Positions 18,519-26,892 of a stretch of 64,000 bases of DNA are shown here, one piece after another. The position numbers and the translations under genes are program-made. Origin of the DNA: Methylobacteriaceae bacterium (GTDB taxonomy: Bacteria; Pseudomonadota; Alphaproteobacteria; Rhizobiales; Beijerinckiaceae); contig JACKJE010000005.1 of assembly GCA_020638135.1 (NCBI GenBank), forward strand, positions 90,417 through 154,416. The letters are read 5' to 3'. Within the stretch, counting starts at the first letter, position 1. Each line of letters starts with the position of its first letter. The notes below the pieces were generated by a model. The model saw only the letters and a list, made by a program, of their open reading frames with translations. It was not told the origin of the DNA and ran no database searches.

Positions 18519-18551
18519 TTGACAGCGCTATTTGATGTTCCATATTTGTTC
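18519..18551 (+). promoter_or_regulatory. SOS (LexA) box overlapping a sigma-70-type promoter
   Basis: GTTC-CATATTT-GTTC at 18537-18551 is a perfect match to the alphaproteobacterial LexA operator GTTC-N7-GTTC. It overlaps a likely promoter with TTGACA at 18519-18524 and ATATTT at 18542-18547, separated by 17 bases. LexA binding would cover the -10 element. The next gene downstream on this strand is the radical SAM gene at 18675. Confidence 0.7.
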
Positions 18552-18674
18552 TCGTGTTTCCTGTCTGTTCCTATGCCTGAAGTCGAATAGCGGCGTGGCG
18601 CAGGATGCGGGCTCGCGTGTCGTTGCGTGTTGCGTTGAGCGTCAGTGGTCAGTGTGGGGCGCGAGGAGGCCGTC

Positions 18675-19856
18675 ATGGGTCGCAGTGCAGTCGCTAGCGC
18701 AGGTCTGGAAGATGTACGCGTCGGACCGCGCGATCCTCGCGCCCTGCTCGGCTCCCAAAACGGCGCCTGCGACGCCGACGGAGCGGACCAGCCCAAGGCG
18801 TTGCGCGGACGCGGCGCGGCCACCAACCGGACCGGCCGGTTCGAGAAGCAGGCGCGCGCGGCGGTCGACGACGGCTGGGGCGCGCCCGGCGAGATCGAGA
18901 CGCTGCGCACCGAGGTCCATACCGAGCGGCCGCGCGCCATCATCACGCGCAACGATTCGCCCGACATTTCCTTCGATCGCTCGATCAACCCCTATCGCGG
19001 CTGCGAGCACGGCTGCATCTATTGCTTCGCGCGGCCGACGCACGCCTATATGGGCCTGTCGCCGGGGCTCGATTTCGAGACCAAGCTGTTCGTCAAGGAA
19101 GGCGCGGCGCAATTGCTGCAAAGGGAATTGTCGGCGCCCGGCTACCAGCCGCGCACGATCGCGATCGGAACGAACACCGATCCCTACCAGCCGATCGAAC
19201 GCACCTATCGCACGATGCGCGCGATCCTCGAGGTCCTGTCGGCGGCCAATCATCCGGTCGGCATCGTCACCAAGTCGGCGCTGGTCCAGCGCGACATCGA
19301 CATTCTCGGGCCGATGGCCGAGCGGGGGCTCGCCAAGGTCGCGGTCTCCGTGACCACGCTCGACCCCGCGCTCGCGCGAAAGATGGAGCCGCGCGCGGCC
19401 TCGCCGGAAAAACGGCTGGAGACGATCGAGCGGCTGGCGGCGGCCGGCATTCCGACCGGCGTGATGGTCGCGCCGGTGATCCCGGCGATCAATGACGAGG
19501 AGATCGAGACGATTCTGACGCGCGCCCATGCGCGCGGCGCGCGCGAGGCCGGTTATATAGCGCTGCGGCTGCCGCACGAGGCGCGTGAACTCTTCGCCGA
19601 ATGGCTCGTGCAGCATTATCCGGGCAAGGCGCGCCACGTCCTGTCGCTGGTGCGCGACATGCGCGAGGGCAAGCTCTACGACGCCGCCTTCGGCAAGCGC
19701 ATGAGCGGGACAGGGCCCTATGCCTGGATGATCGGACGGCGGTTCGAGATCGCGCTGGAGAAGATCGGCTACGCGAAATCGCGGACGCGGCTGCGCACCG
19801 ACCTGTTTACGCCGCCGGCCGGTCCCGGCCAGCAACTCAGCCTGTTTCAGCTCTAG
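18675..19856 (+). CDS. PA0069-type radical SAM protein (SplB-related)
   Basis: A 393-residue radical SAM enzyme with the 4Fe-4S cysteines in RGCEHGCIYCFARPTH (CxxxCxxC), then GTNTDPYQPIE and a GIVTKSALVQRDI strand typical of the SplB/PA0069 group. SplB is the spore photoproduct lyase of Firmicutes. In non-sporulating bacteria these relatives are of unknown function but plausibly linked to DNA repair. The ATG at 18675 has GAGGAGG just upstream. An SOS box lies 124 bases upstream. Confidence 0.9.
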   Translation: MGRSAVASAGLEDVRVGPRDPRALLGSQNGACDADGADQPKALRGRGAATNRTGRFEKQARAAVDDGWGAPGEIETLRTEVHTERPRAIITRNDSPDISFDRSINPYRGCEHGCIYCFARPTHAYMGLSPGLDFETKLFVKEGAAQLLQRELSAPGYQPRTIAIGTNTDPYQPIERTYRTMRAILEVLSAANHPVGIVTKSALVQRDIDILGPMAERGLAKVAVSVTTLDPALARKMEPRAASPEKRLETIERLAAAGIPTGVMVAPVIPAINDEEIETILTRAHARGAREAGYIALRLPHEARELFAEWLVQHYPGKARHVLSLVRDMREGKLYDAAFGKRMSGTGPYAWMIGRRFEIALEKIGYAKSRTRLRTDLFTPPAGPGQQLSLFQL

Positions 19857-19976
19857 AGCGCGCGGCGAAAAAGTGGACGCCGGTTTTTCGCGAAGCGCGC
19901 GCTCTACGCTTTAAGATCGTTCAGCTTTGCTGCACTTGAGCGATTCCGCTCAAGTGCAGGCTGATCTAGGGCATAT
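19856..19976. repeat. Dispersed palindromic repeat, copy 1 (two modules)
   Basis: Module A carries GCGAAAAAGTGGACGCCGG followed by TTTTTCGC, flanked by GAGCGCGCG/CGCGCGCTC arms. Module B is a perfect 13-bp hairpin CTGCACTTGAGCG-ATTC-CGCTCAAGTGCAG at 19930-19959 followed by GCTGATCTAG. The same modules recur near 24.76 kb and 63.5 kb. It starts at the stop codon of the radical SAM gene and could act as a terminator. Confidence 0.75.
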
Positions 19977-20083
19977 GCCGCAAGAGTTGCGAGCTCTGGC
20001 GATCAGGTTCTGCGAGGCAACAGCGAAACAGAGAGCGTAGCGCCATTCAGAGAAGGCGCGACAAGCTCCGGACAGCGGCCCGG

Positions 20084-20590
20084 TCAGCCGCCGATCTTCG
20101 GCACGCCGTAACGCGCGGAATAATAGACCGCGACGAGCAGAACCAGCGTCAGGATGAAATAGACGACGGCCGACATGCCGAAGCCGCCCGACTGTTTGGC
20201 CGGCTGCTGCTGCTGCAGCGCGACCGCGCGCGGCGCCGAAGGACCGCCATTGGCGACATCGGGCCCCTTGCCGGACAGGGTGGCGTCGGCGAGGTGACGA
20301 TAGGTGGCCAGACGGCGCGGCGTGCTCTCGCCGATGATGTAGGAATCTGCCTCGCCCTCGCTCGGCTCGCGCCCCTTGGCGGTACGGAAATCCTGCAGCC
20401 AGTCGAGTTCGTTCTGCTTGAAGATCGAATAGGCGACGAGGCCGGTAATGTCCGAATCGCCCTTCACCAGCGAGGCGAAGACCGCGTTGCGACCGCTGTC
20501 CTGAATTTCCGGATGGAATGCGCCCGTGGCCGAAGCCGACTCGGCCGCACCGAGCTTGGCGTGCGATTCGATGTCGATTGTGTCGTCCAT
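20084..20590 (-). CDS. Hypothetical protein with a C-terminal membrane anchor
   Basis: A 168-residue protein I cannot assign to a named family. The N-terminal about 110 residues are soluble and acidic, with FASLVKGDSDITGLVAYSIFKQ and ELDWLQDFRTAKGREPSEGE. A Gln-rich linker (ALQQQQPAKQSGG) leads to one transmembrane helix near residues 140-162 (MSAVVYFILTLVLLVAVYY). The layout suggests a tail-anchored cytoplasmic domain. The start at 20590 follows GGAAGCCGGCA. An upstream ATG at 20638 is less likely. Confidence 0.7.
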   Translation of the reverse strand: MDDTIDIESHAKLGAAESASATGAFHPEIQDSGRNAVFASLVKGDSDITGLVAYSIFKQNELDWLQDFRTAKGREPSEGEADSYIIGESTPRRLATYRHLADATLSGKGPDVANGGPSAPRAVALQQQQPAKQSGGFGMSAVVYFILTLVLLVAVYYSARYGVPKIGG

Positions 20591-20825
20591 TGCCGGCTTC
20601 CTCACTACGCAACTTTGATCGCGCCTATTTACCGACAATTAAGCGGTGTGGCCAGCAAAGCGCGTTGATTGCGAGCAAATTTGCGCCCGTAACCCTAATC
20701 CGTATGGTTGAGGACGCGACGCGCAATGCGCCGTCGCCCGCTGTTTTGCGCCATCCTTGCGGTTCGCGCTATCTGAACCTGCAGGGTTCGCGTCGCGCGA
20801 ACCGCCCAGCGCAGGAGGTGCGCGT

Positions 20826-21443
20826 TTGGCGCCGGACTTCCGATACGAGGACGATCTGCCGCGCGCAGCCGGACGTTTCGTCGCAGGCGTGGACGAGGTC
20901 GGGCGCGGCCCGCTCGCCGGGCCAGTATGCGCGGCCGCCGTCGTGCTCGACCGCGACCGGCCGCCGCCGCGCGTCGATGATTCCAAGGCCCTGACGGCGA
21001 AAGCGCGCGTGGCGCTGTTCGACGATATCTGCGCCGGCGCGCTGGCGATTTCCTATGCGAGCGCCTCGGCGCGCGAGATCGACGCGCTCAACATCCGGCA
21101 GGCGACGCATCTGGCCATGCGCCGCGCCGTCGCCGGGCTCGCGCTCGCGCCCACGCATATATTGGTCGATGGCAACGATCCGCCGCCCGGCCTGCCCTGC
21201 GCCGCCACGGCCATCGTGAAAGGCGACTCGCTGTCCCTGTCGATCGCGGCGGCCTCGATTGTCGCCAAGGTCCTGCGCGACCGCATGATGACGCGGCTCG
21301 CGGCCTTTCATCCCGAATATGAATTCGACCGGCACGCTGGCTACGCCACCCAGCGACACCTCGCCGCACTGCGCGCGCACGGCCCCTGCCGACACCACCG
21401 CATGACCTTTTCACCATTGCGGCAGACGACGCTGTCGATCTGA
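20826..21443 (+). CDS. rnhB: Ribonuclease HII
   Basis: RNase HII cleaves RNA-DNA hybrids and single ribonucleotides in DNA. The 205-residue protein has the active-site motif GVDEVGRGPLAGPV near residues 20-33, the DSKALTAKARVALF region, and ASIVAKVLRDRMM. The start is decided by a strong AGGAGGT at 20812-20818 placed 7 bases before the TTG at 20826 (LAPDFRYEDDLPRA). An earlier in-frame TTG at 20757 lacks such a site. It lies about 225 bases upstream of ccrM on the same strand. Confidence 0.93.
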   Translation: MAPDFRYEDDLPRAAGRFVAGVDEVGRGPLAGPVCAAAVVLDRDRPPPRVDDSKALTAKARVALFDDICAGALAISYASASAREIDALNIRQATHLAMRRAVAGLALAPTHILVDGNDPPPGLPCAATAIVKGDSLSLSIAAASIVAKVLRDRMMTRLAAFHPEYEFDRHAGYATQRHLAALRAHGPCRHHRMTFSPLRQTTLSI

Positions 21444-21667
21444 AAGCGACGGCGCCAATATTTTGCGCAACAAGACCCGCCTGAAGACGCGCGCGCCAAC
21501 GCTTATTTAACCCTGCCGCGCTAGCCCAACCCAAATTATTGAAAAAACGGCGCATTTTCTTAACGCAAGCGTCCAAAAAAGGGACAGGAATTTCCTCTCC
21601 CGCTAAACCCCGCTTTTACCTCGTCCCGGCATATTGCGCGTGTTGGTAGCGTAACCGGTATGAGTTC

Positions 21668-22873
21668 ATGCGTAGCGCACGTGCCGGGGCGGCGAGCCCG
21701 AAGGCCCAGATTCAGGTATCGCGTACTGGTCCTTCGGCTTCGCGCTTCCCCGGCGTGCAACGCGCCGCAGCGCAGGCCATTCCCCAAGACGTCCCCAAGG
21801 ACGAAATTCTCATCGGCGACTGCATCGCGCATCTGCGCGGTTTACCGGAAGGTTGCGCCGACCTCGTCTTCGCCGACCCGCCCTATAATCTGCAGCTCGA
21901 AGGCGCGCTGTCGCGTCCCGACCAGAGCATGGTCGACGCCGTCGACGACGATTGGGACAAGTTCGCCTCCTTCTCCGACTACGACAGCTTCACGCGCGAG
22001 TGGCTGACGGCTGCGCGGCGCGCGATGAAGAAGGACGCGACGATCTTCGTGATCGGCTCCTATCACAACATCTTCCGCGTCGGCGCGATCATGCAGGATC
22101 TCGGCTTCTGGATCCTCAACGACATCGTGTGGCGCAAGGCGAACCCGATGCCGAACTTCCGGGGCCGCCGCTTCACCAATGCGCACGAGACGATGATCTG
22201 GGCGGCGCGAGACTCCGCGACCAAATCTTATACGTTCAACTATGAGGCGCTGAAGGCCGGCAACGAGGATTGCCAGGTTCGCTCCGACTGGTACCTGCCG
22301 ATCTGCACCGGCGCCGAACGGCTGAAGGACGAGGCCGGCCGCAAGGCGCATCCGACACAGAAGCCCGAAGCCCTGCTCGCGCGCATCATGCTGTCGGCGT
22401 CCAACGCCGGCGACACGGTGCTCGATCCTTTCTTCGGCTCGGGCACGACCGGCGCGGTGGCGCGCCGCATGAACCGCCATTTCATCGGCATCGAGCGCGA
22501 CGTGAAATATGCAAGCGCGGCGCGCAAGCGCATCGCCGCCGTCGAACCCCTGCCGGCCGAGGCGCTGACGGCCGCGCCGTCGAAGCGCGCCGAACCGCGC
22601 GTCGCCTTCGCCAGCGTGGTGGAAGCCGGCCTGATCGCGCCGGGAACGGTCCTGCTCGACGAAAAGCGCCGCTATCGCGCGATGGTGCGCGCCGACGGAA
22701 CGCTGGCGCTCGGCCAAATCGTCGGCTCGATCCACAAGACCGGCGCGCTGGCGCAGGGCCTGCCCGCCTGCAACGGCTGGACCTTCTGGCACTTCGCGGA
22801 CGGCGCGCAATTGCGCTCGATCGACACGCTGCGCGCCGTCATCCGCGACCGGATGCGGGCTGCGGGGGAATAA
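21668..22873 (+). CDS. ccrM: Cell-cycle-regulated DNA adenine methyltransferase CcrM
   Basis: A 401-residue beta-class N6-adenine methyltransferase that methylates GANTC. The catalytic DPPYNLQ motif comes first (near residue 76) and the SAM motif DPFFGSGTTG follows near residue 257, the order of the beta class. After residue 300 a C-terminal RAMA-type domain (TVLLDEKRRYRAMVRADG, GWTFWHFADG) is typical of CcrM and needed for DNA recognition. The N-terminal 35 residues are poorly conserved, so a later start is possible. No cognate restriction gene is adjacent, which fits a solitary regulatory methylase. Confidence 0.94.
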   Translation: MRSARAGAASPKAQIQVSRTGPSASRFPGVQRAAAQAIPQDVPKDEILIGDCIAHLRGLPEGCADLVFADPPYNLQLEGALSRPDQSMVDAVDDDWDKFASFSDYDSFTREWLTAARRAMKKDATIFVIGSYHNIFRVGAIMQDLGFWILNDIVWRKANPMPNFRGRRFTNAHETMIWAARDSATKSYTFNYEALKAGNEDCQVRSDWYLPICTGAERLKDEAGRKAHPTQKPEALLARIMLSASNAGDTVLDPFFGSGTTGAVARRMNRHFIGIERDVKYASAARKRIAAVEPLPAEALTAAPSKRAEPRVAFASVVEAGLIAPGTVLLDEKRRYRAMVRADGTLALGQIVGSIHKTGALAQGLPACNGWTFWHFADGAQLRSIDTLRAVIRDRMRAAGE

Positions 22874-22935
22874 GGGAGCTGCCAAAAGTTGGACGCCGCA
22901 ACGGCCGGCACGAATTGAGGCCCGGGCAAACCAAA

Positions 22936-23469
22936 ATGAATAGTACAAATACCGTGCCGTACTTGCGACTAGTTTCGGATCGCCACGATCGCAGAAAGCG
23001 ACAGGCATCTCCGAAACCTCCGTGCGACGACCTCGACACGCTGTCATATGAGGCTGCGCGTATCGAATCCGCATATGGGAAGAATGCGTACTCCGACTTC
23101 ATTCGAAAGCATGGTCGACGGCCTGACCCGCAACAAGCCGTAGCGATAGGAAGATTGCTAGGTGGGCGCGTCCGTGCGTCCGACGGAACAATGCAGCCGC
23201 CTCTATCCAAGGGGGACAGGGAAGCACTGCGAGCTATTTCTCGTCGCCGCAAAGATTGGGCACAACGAATTCATGCCGCGGGCAATTTGCAGAGCGCGAT
23301 TCACGCACTGTCCGAACTTAACTCGTTCGGAACAAATACTCATGAACTATTGGCTTCTAACTTATTGGCCAATGTAAGTCGCGAGAAGATCGATTCTGCG
23401 CTAGAATGTTTGAATCGATTCGCGATGGAGTTCGCCAATCATGAAAAAGCCGAGAGCGCCAAAAATTAG
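22936..23469 (+). CDS. Unknown protein A of a lower-GC islet
   Basis: A 177-residue protein with no family I recognise. It is charged and helical, with DLDTLSYEAARIESAYGKNA, SDFIRKHGRRPDPQQAVAIG, DREALRAISRRRKDWAQRI and SREKIDSALECLNRFAMEF. Base composition is clearly lower in GC than flanking genes and codon use differs (AAT, TCA, ATA and CTA codons), suggesting recent acquisition. No good ribosome-binding site precedes the ATG. Its 3' end overlaps the next gene by 29 bases, so the two form a coupled pair. Confidence 0.65.
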   Translation: MNSTNTVPYLRLVSDRHDRRKRQASPKPPCDDLDTLSYEAARIESAYGKNAYSDFIRKHGRRPDPQQAVAIGRLLGGRVRASDGTMQPPLSKGDREALRAISRRRKDWAQRIHAAGNLQSAIHALSELNSFGTNTHELLASNLLANVSREKIDSALECLNRFAMEFANHEKAESAKN

Positions 23470-23926
23470 GGCGGCCCTGCATTCGATAATTTCCAAACTT
23501 CCTTCCGGCGGCCTTGGAACAGAGGATATCGTCAAGCGTCTCCGTAAGGAGCACGCGCAATTGGTCGATGAAGAAATTAACGACGTTATTGAGGCTGGGT
23601 TGATGCGATTGGCGGGCGATGCGCTTCAGAGGCGCACCGGCGCGACAACGAGCACGCAAATTGAACTGTTTGCCGAGTACCGCATTCCGAGAACGTACAC
23701 AATCCGTGTGCGAACTCCGAAGGGGAGCAAATCAATTCATAAGAAGCTTGCGGATATGACTCTTGCTGATGCGATAGCGTTTGTTGAACAACATTCCGTT
23801 GTCCCCATCAACTATAAGCCAGACGTGGCCGAGGTTTCACGGCTTATCGAGTTTGTCAAAGCACACGGGGCGGCATTGACTGATATGCTCGTCACAGCGT
23901 GGCAGGAAGCTAAGAAGCCAACTTAG
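23441..23926 (+). CDS. Unknown protein B of a lower-GC islet, possible winged-helix N-terminus
   Basis: A 161-residue protein. Residues 8-60 (ALHSIISKLPSGGLGTEDIV, then RLRKEHAQLVDEEINDVIEA) resemble a winged-helix/HARE-like DNA-binding fold. The rest (TYTIRVRTPKGSKSIHKKLA, DMTLADAIAFVEQH) is unassigned. It overlaps gene A by 29 bases and has the same low GC. A DNA-binding role is inference. The stop is followed about 80 bases later by the rhomboid gene, where normal GC returns. Confidence 0.65.
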   Translation: MKKPRAPKIRAALHSIISKLPSGGLGTEDIVKRLRKEHAQLVDEEINDVIEAGLMRLAGDALQRRTGATTSTQIELFAEYRIPRTYTIRVRTPKGSKSIHKKLADMTLADAIAFVEQHSVVPINYKPDVAEVSRLIEFVKAHGAALTDMLVTAWQEAKKPT

Positions 23927-24006
23927 CTGCAAACCGTTATGTAGAACGCGGCCTTTCGATTTACATCTGAGGGACCTAAGATCGCCGTTTCTGCTGCGGG
24001 TTGCCC

Positions 24007-24756
24007 ATGGTTCTCATTCCACTCGCTGACGACGCCCCGCATGCGCGGCGCGATACGCCTTATGTCACGTACGCGCTGATCGCGCTCAATATTGCGATCT
24101 TCCTGTGGCGGCTGTCCGTCACGAAGGGCGAGGACATCGTGTTCGAGCGGCACTGGGGCGTGACGCCGGCCCTGATGTTCGGCACGAACGATCTCGGTTT
24201 CGTCGAGCGCTTCGCGCCGCTCGTCACCTACATGTTCCTGCACGGCGGCTGGTCGCACATCATCGGCAACATGCTGTTCCTGTGGATTTTCGGCGACGAT
24301 ATCGAGGACGCGCTGGGGCATGGGCGATTCATCGTCTTCTACCTGCTGTGCGGCATGTTCGGCGCCCTGCTCTATTCTGCGCTGAGCGCGCATCCGCAGG
24401 CGCCGCTGGTCGGCGCGTCCGGTGCGATCGCCGGCGTAATGAGCGCCTATCTGATGATCCGGCCCTGTGCGCATGTGCGCGTGCTCGTCTTCATCAAGAT
24501 TGTGGCGATCCGCGCCATGTACGTGATCCTCGCCTGGGCGGCGCTGCAGATCTGGCACGTGATCACGCCGGGCGATGGCGCGGTCGCATGGTGGGCGCAT
24601 ATCGGCGGCATGCTCGCGGGCGCGGCGCTGATCCCGATCATGAAGCAGCCCGGCGTGCAATTGTGGGAATGCATCCAGCAACGGACTTTTGTCAGCCCAT
24701 GGGATACTGAATTGAGGCCGCCCTCAGCGCGTGGCGACGCGCGCTCCAAACTTTGA
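24007..24756 (+). CDS. Rhomboid family intramembrane serine protease
   Basis: A 249-residue polytopic protein of the rhomboid family, which cleaves membrane proteins within the bilayer. It has the HGGWSHIIGNMLFLWIFGDD motif on TM2, the catalytic serine in VGASGAIAGVM, and the catalytic histidine in WWAHIGGMLAG. Six hydrophobic segments are visible. The ATG at 24007 (MVLIPLADDAPHAR) is preferred over a TTG six bases earlier. A dispersed repeat starts around its stop codon. Confidence 0.93.
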   Translation: MVLIPLADDAPHARRDTPYVTYALIALNIAIFLWRLSVTKGEDIVFERHWGVTPALMFGTNDLGFVERFAPLVTYMFLHGGWSHIIGNMLFLWIFGDDIEDALGHGRFIVFYLLCGMFGALLYSALSAHPQAPLVGASGAIAGVMSAYLMIRPCAHVRVLVFIKIVAIRAMYVILAWAALQIWHVITPGDGAVAWWAHIGGMLAGAALIPIMKQPGVQLWECIQQRTFVSPWDTELRPPSARGDARSKL

Positions 24757-24812
24757 AGTCGATCAGCTTTCCTGCCTTCGAGCGCTTCCGCCCGAAGACA
24801 GGCTGATCTAGT
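24752..24812. repeat. Dispersed palindromic repeat, copy 2 (module B)
   Basis: GATCAGCTTTCCTGCCTTCG and the following GCGCTTCCGC-CCGAAGACAGG segment form an imperfect hairpin, ending AGGCTGATCTAG exactly as in copy 1. A degraded module A edge (GCGCGCTCCAAACTTTGAAG) precedes it. It lies between the rhomboid stop and the convergent Imm74-like gene. Confidence 0.65.
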
Positions 24813-25074
24813 CGAATTCGACCGTAAGGCCGTGGCGGTCGCATTCGTCCTCGATCGCCGTCAGGATCAGCTGCAACTTCTCGACGTCGATCTCGACATC
24901 CTCGTGCGGAGCGTCCCAGCGTTCGATGTCGTCAAGGCTGATGAGGAAGTCGGGCGCAGCATCTGCGCCGGGCGGCGGCGCGCTTGCCACCACGGTCAGC
25001 ATGCGTCCCGCATGGCGCACACGGATGGCGCCTTCCGTAATCTCGACTTCGATCGACGGCTTGCGTCGCGCCAT
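24808..25074 (-). CDS. Imm74-like small protein
   Basis: An 88-residue protein with alternating strands: ARRKPSIEVEITEGAIRVRH, AGRMLTVVASAPP, DFLISLDDIERWDAPHEDVE and EKLQLILTAIEDECDRHGLT, then VEFD. The pattern matches the predicted immunity family Imm74. No polymorphic toxin gene is next to it, so it is an orphan or has another role. The ATG at 25074 is chosen over one at 25119 because the extra residues are not family-like. Confidence 0.6.
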   Translation of the reverse strand: MARRKPSIEVEITEGAIRVRHAGRMLTVVASAPPPGADAAPDFLISLDDIERWDAPHEDVEIDVEKLQLILTAIEDECDRHGLTVEFD

Positions 25075-25144
25075 CTTCAGGGCCTCTCGATGGACGGTCG
25101 CGGAACGCCTATCCTGCATTGACGAGGCCGCAAGGCAAGTTCGG

Positions 25145-26212
25145 TCATCCAGGCCGGCGCGCGGGCAGTTCGAGACCCGCGTGCACAGCCGCCTTGCGCA
25201 TGAGACTCGGCAGCGCCTCGCCCGCTAGCGCGTCCGCCGCGATCCAACGCGCGCCCGGCGACGCGGCGCGCGCTTGCGGCGCCCGGGCGACGAAGACCGT
25301 CAGCTCGAGCGCGAAATGCGTGAAAACGTGTGTGACCTCGCCGGGCGTCGCCTTCCAGGAGAGTTTCAGCGGCGCGGCGTCGAGCGCGCGCGACAGGTCG
25401 AAATCGCCCGACCATTCCGTTCCCGGAAATTCCGTCATGCCGCCGAGCAGTCCCTTGGGCGGGCGGGTGCGCAAGAGAACCGCGCCGTCCGCGCGTATCG
25501 CGACGAAGACCGCGCCGCGCCGCATCGGCCGCGCCGCCTTCGGCGCGCGGCGCGGCCAAGTCTCCGGCGCGCCCGCGTTCTTCGCACGACAGGCGTCTGC
25601 GAGCGGGCACAGCGCGCAGGCGGGCCTTTTCGGCGTGCAGACGGTCGCGCCGAGGTCCATCATCGCTTGCGCGAAATCGCCGGCGCGTTTGTGCGGCGTC
25701 AGTTCGTCGGCGCGCGCGCGGATTTCGGGCTTGGCCTGCGGCAGCGGCGTGCCGATCGCATGGAGGCGCGAGATCACGCGCTCGACGTTGCTGTCGACGA
25801 CGACGGCGCGCCGGTCGAAGGCGATGGCGGCGACGGCGGCGGCCGTATAGGGGCCGATCCCCGGCAGTTCGCGCAAACCCGCCTCGTCCGAAGGAAATCC
25901 GCCGCGCGCGAAAACCGCGCGGGCGCAGGCGGCCAGATTGCGGGCGCGCGAATAATAGCCGAGCCCCGCCCATTCGCGCATGATCTCCTCGTCGGGCGCG
26001 GCGGCAAGCGCCGCCACATCGGGCCAACGTTCGAGGAAACGGCGATAGTAGGGGCCGACAGCGGCCACCGTCGTCTGCTGCAGCATGATTTCCGACAGCC
26101 AGACGGCATAGGGGTCCTGCGTCGCGCCGGGCGGCGCGCGCCACGGCAGTTTGCGCGCATGGCGGTCGTACCAGGCGAGGAGAGTTGCGGCGGGGGAGGT
26201 TCGGGGCGGCAT
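25145..26212 (-). CDS. mutY: A/G-specific adenine glycosylase MutY
   Basis: MutY removes adenine mispaired with 8-oxoguanine. The 355-residue protein has the catalytic glutamate region WLSEIMLQQTTVAAV, the helix-hairpin-helix LPGIGPYTAAAVAAIAF with the catalytic Asp in VVDSNVERV, a 4Fe-4S cluster loop CTPKRPACALCPLADAC, and a C-terminal NUDIX-like 8-oxoG recognition domain. Full length. It is divergent from the DciA-like gene. Confidence 0.96.
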   Translation of the reverse strand: MPPRTSPAATLLAWYDRHARKLPWRAPPGATQDPYAVWLSEIMLQQTTVAAVGPYYRRFLERWPDVAALAAAPDEEIMREWAGLGYYSRARNLAACARAVFARGGFPSDEAGLRELPGIGPYTAAAVAAIAFDRRAVVVDSNVERVISRLHAIGTPLPQAKPEIRARADELTPHKRAGDFAQAMMDLGATVCTPKRPACALCPLADACRAKNAGAPETWPRRAPKAARPMRRGAVFVAIRADGAVLLRTRPPKGLLGGMTEFPGTEWSGDFDLSRALDAAPLKLSWKATPGEVTHVFTHFALELTVFVARAPQARAASPGARWIAADALAGEALPSLMRKAAVHAGLELPARRPG

Positions 26213-26279
26213 CCGGCCTTTTGGATAGCACGATCGGGCGACGCTCGCGCGGTGGACGCCGTCACGCTATCCTCTCCCC

Positions 26280-26786
26280 ATGCCGCCGCCCCGCCGCGCC
26301 TCGCGCGCCAAATCGCTCGCCGAATTCCTGCCTGACGCGCTCGACCCGCTGGTCGCGCGGCTCGGCATGTCGCAGGCGACGCTGGTGCTGGACTGGGCCG
26401 AGATCGTCGGCGAGCGGCTGGCGGCCGTCTGCGAGCCCGCAAGGCTGCGCTGGCCGCCGCGCGGTCCAAAGAGCGATCCGACGAAGGCCGCGGAGCCCGC
26501 GACGCTGATGCTGCGCGTGGCGCCCGGCATGGGGCTGGAAATCCAGCATCTCGCGCCGGTGCTGATCGAACGCGTGAATTCGCATCTGGGCTGGCGCTGC
26601 GTCGGCAGGATCGCGCTGCGGCACGAGCCTTTCGCGCCCAAGCGCAAGGCCGCACGCAAGCCGCCCGTCGCCGACCCGCGCGCGCAGGCGGAGGCAGAGC
26701 GGCTGGCCGAGGGCATCGAAGACGAGGGGCTGCGCGCCGCGCTGACCCGGCTCGGGACGGCCGCGCTGGCCCAAAAACGTCGGTAG
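26280..26786 (+). CDS. DUF721 / DciA-like protein
   Basis: A 168-residue protein of the DUF721 family. The conserved part is SLAEFLPDALDPLVARLGMS, then LDWAEIVGERLAAVCEPARL, then TLMLRVAPGMGLEIQHLAPV and LIERVNSHLGW. Some members (DciA) load the replicative helicase in bacteria lacking DnaC. It is placed beside mutY and upstream of a DsbA-like gene, a common alphaproteobacterial order. Confidence 0.88.
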   Translation: MPPPRRASRAKSLAEFLPDALDPLVARLGMSQATLVLDWAEIVGERLAAVCEPARLRWPPRGPKSDPTKAAEPATLMLRVAPGMGLEIQHLAPVLIERVNSHLGWRCVGRIALRHEPFAPKRKAARKPPVADPRAQAEAERLAEGIEDEGLRAALTRLGTAALAQKRR

Positions 26787-26892
26787 GCCGCCCTCCCCGG
26801 CTTGCCGTAACCCTGCAATTGCCATATTCGGCCAGCACTGACTTTGCGGATTGCGTCCGGGCCGCCTGCCCGGCCCCAGCACGGAACCGAGC

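Noticed and set aside
16998..19856. Damage-response island made of the metallopeptidase, GT2-like and radical SAM genes
   Set aside because: Only the radical SAM gene lies downstream of the SOS box. The other genes point in other directions and have no shared motif.
21444..21667. CtrA or GANTC control sites upstream of ccrM
   Set aside because: TTAA-like bits occur (TTTAACC, CTTAACG) but not at TTAA-N7-TTAA spacing, and no GANTC site is present in the gap.
22936..23926. Islet as a restriction-modification partner of ccrM
   Set aside because: Neither protein shows a PD-(D/E)xK, HNH or helicase motif, and CcrM is normally solitary.
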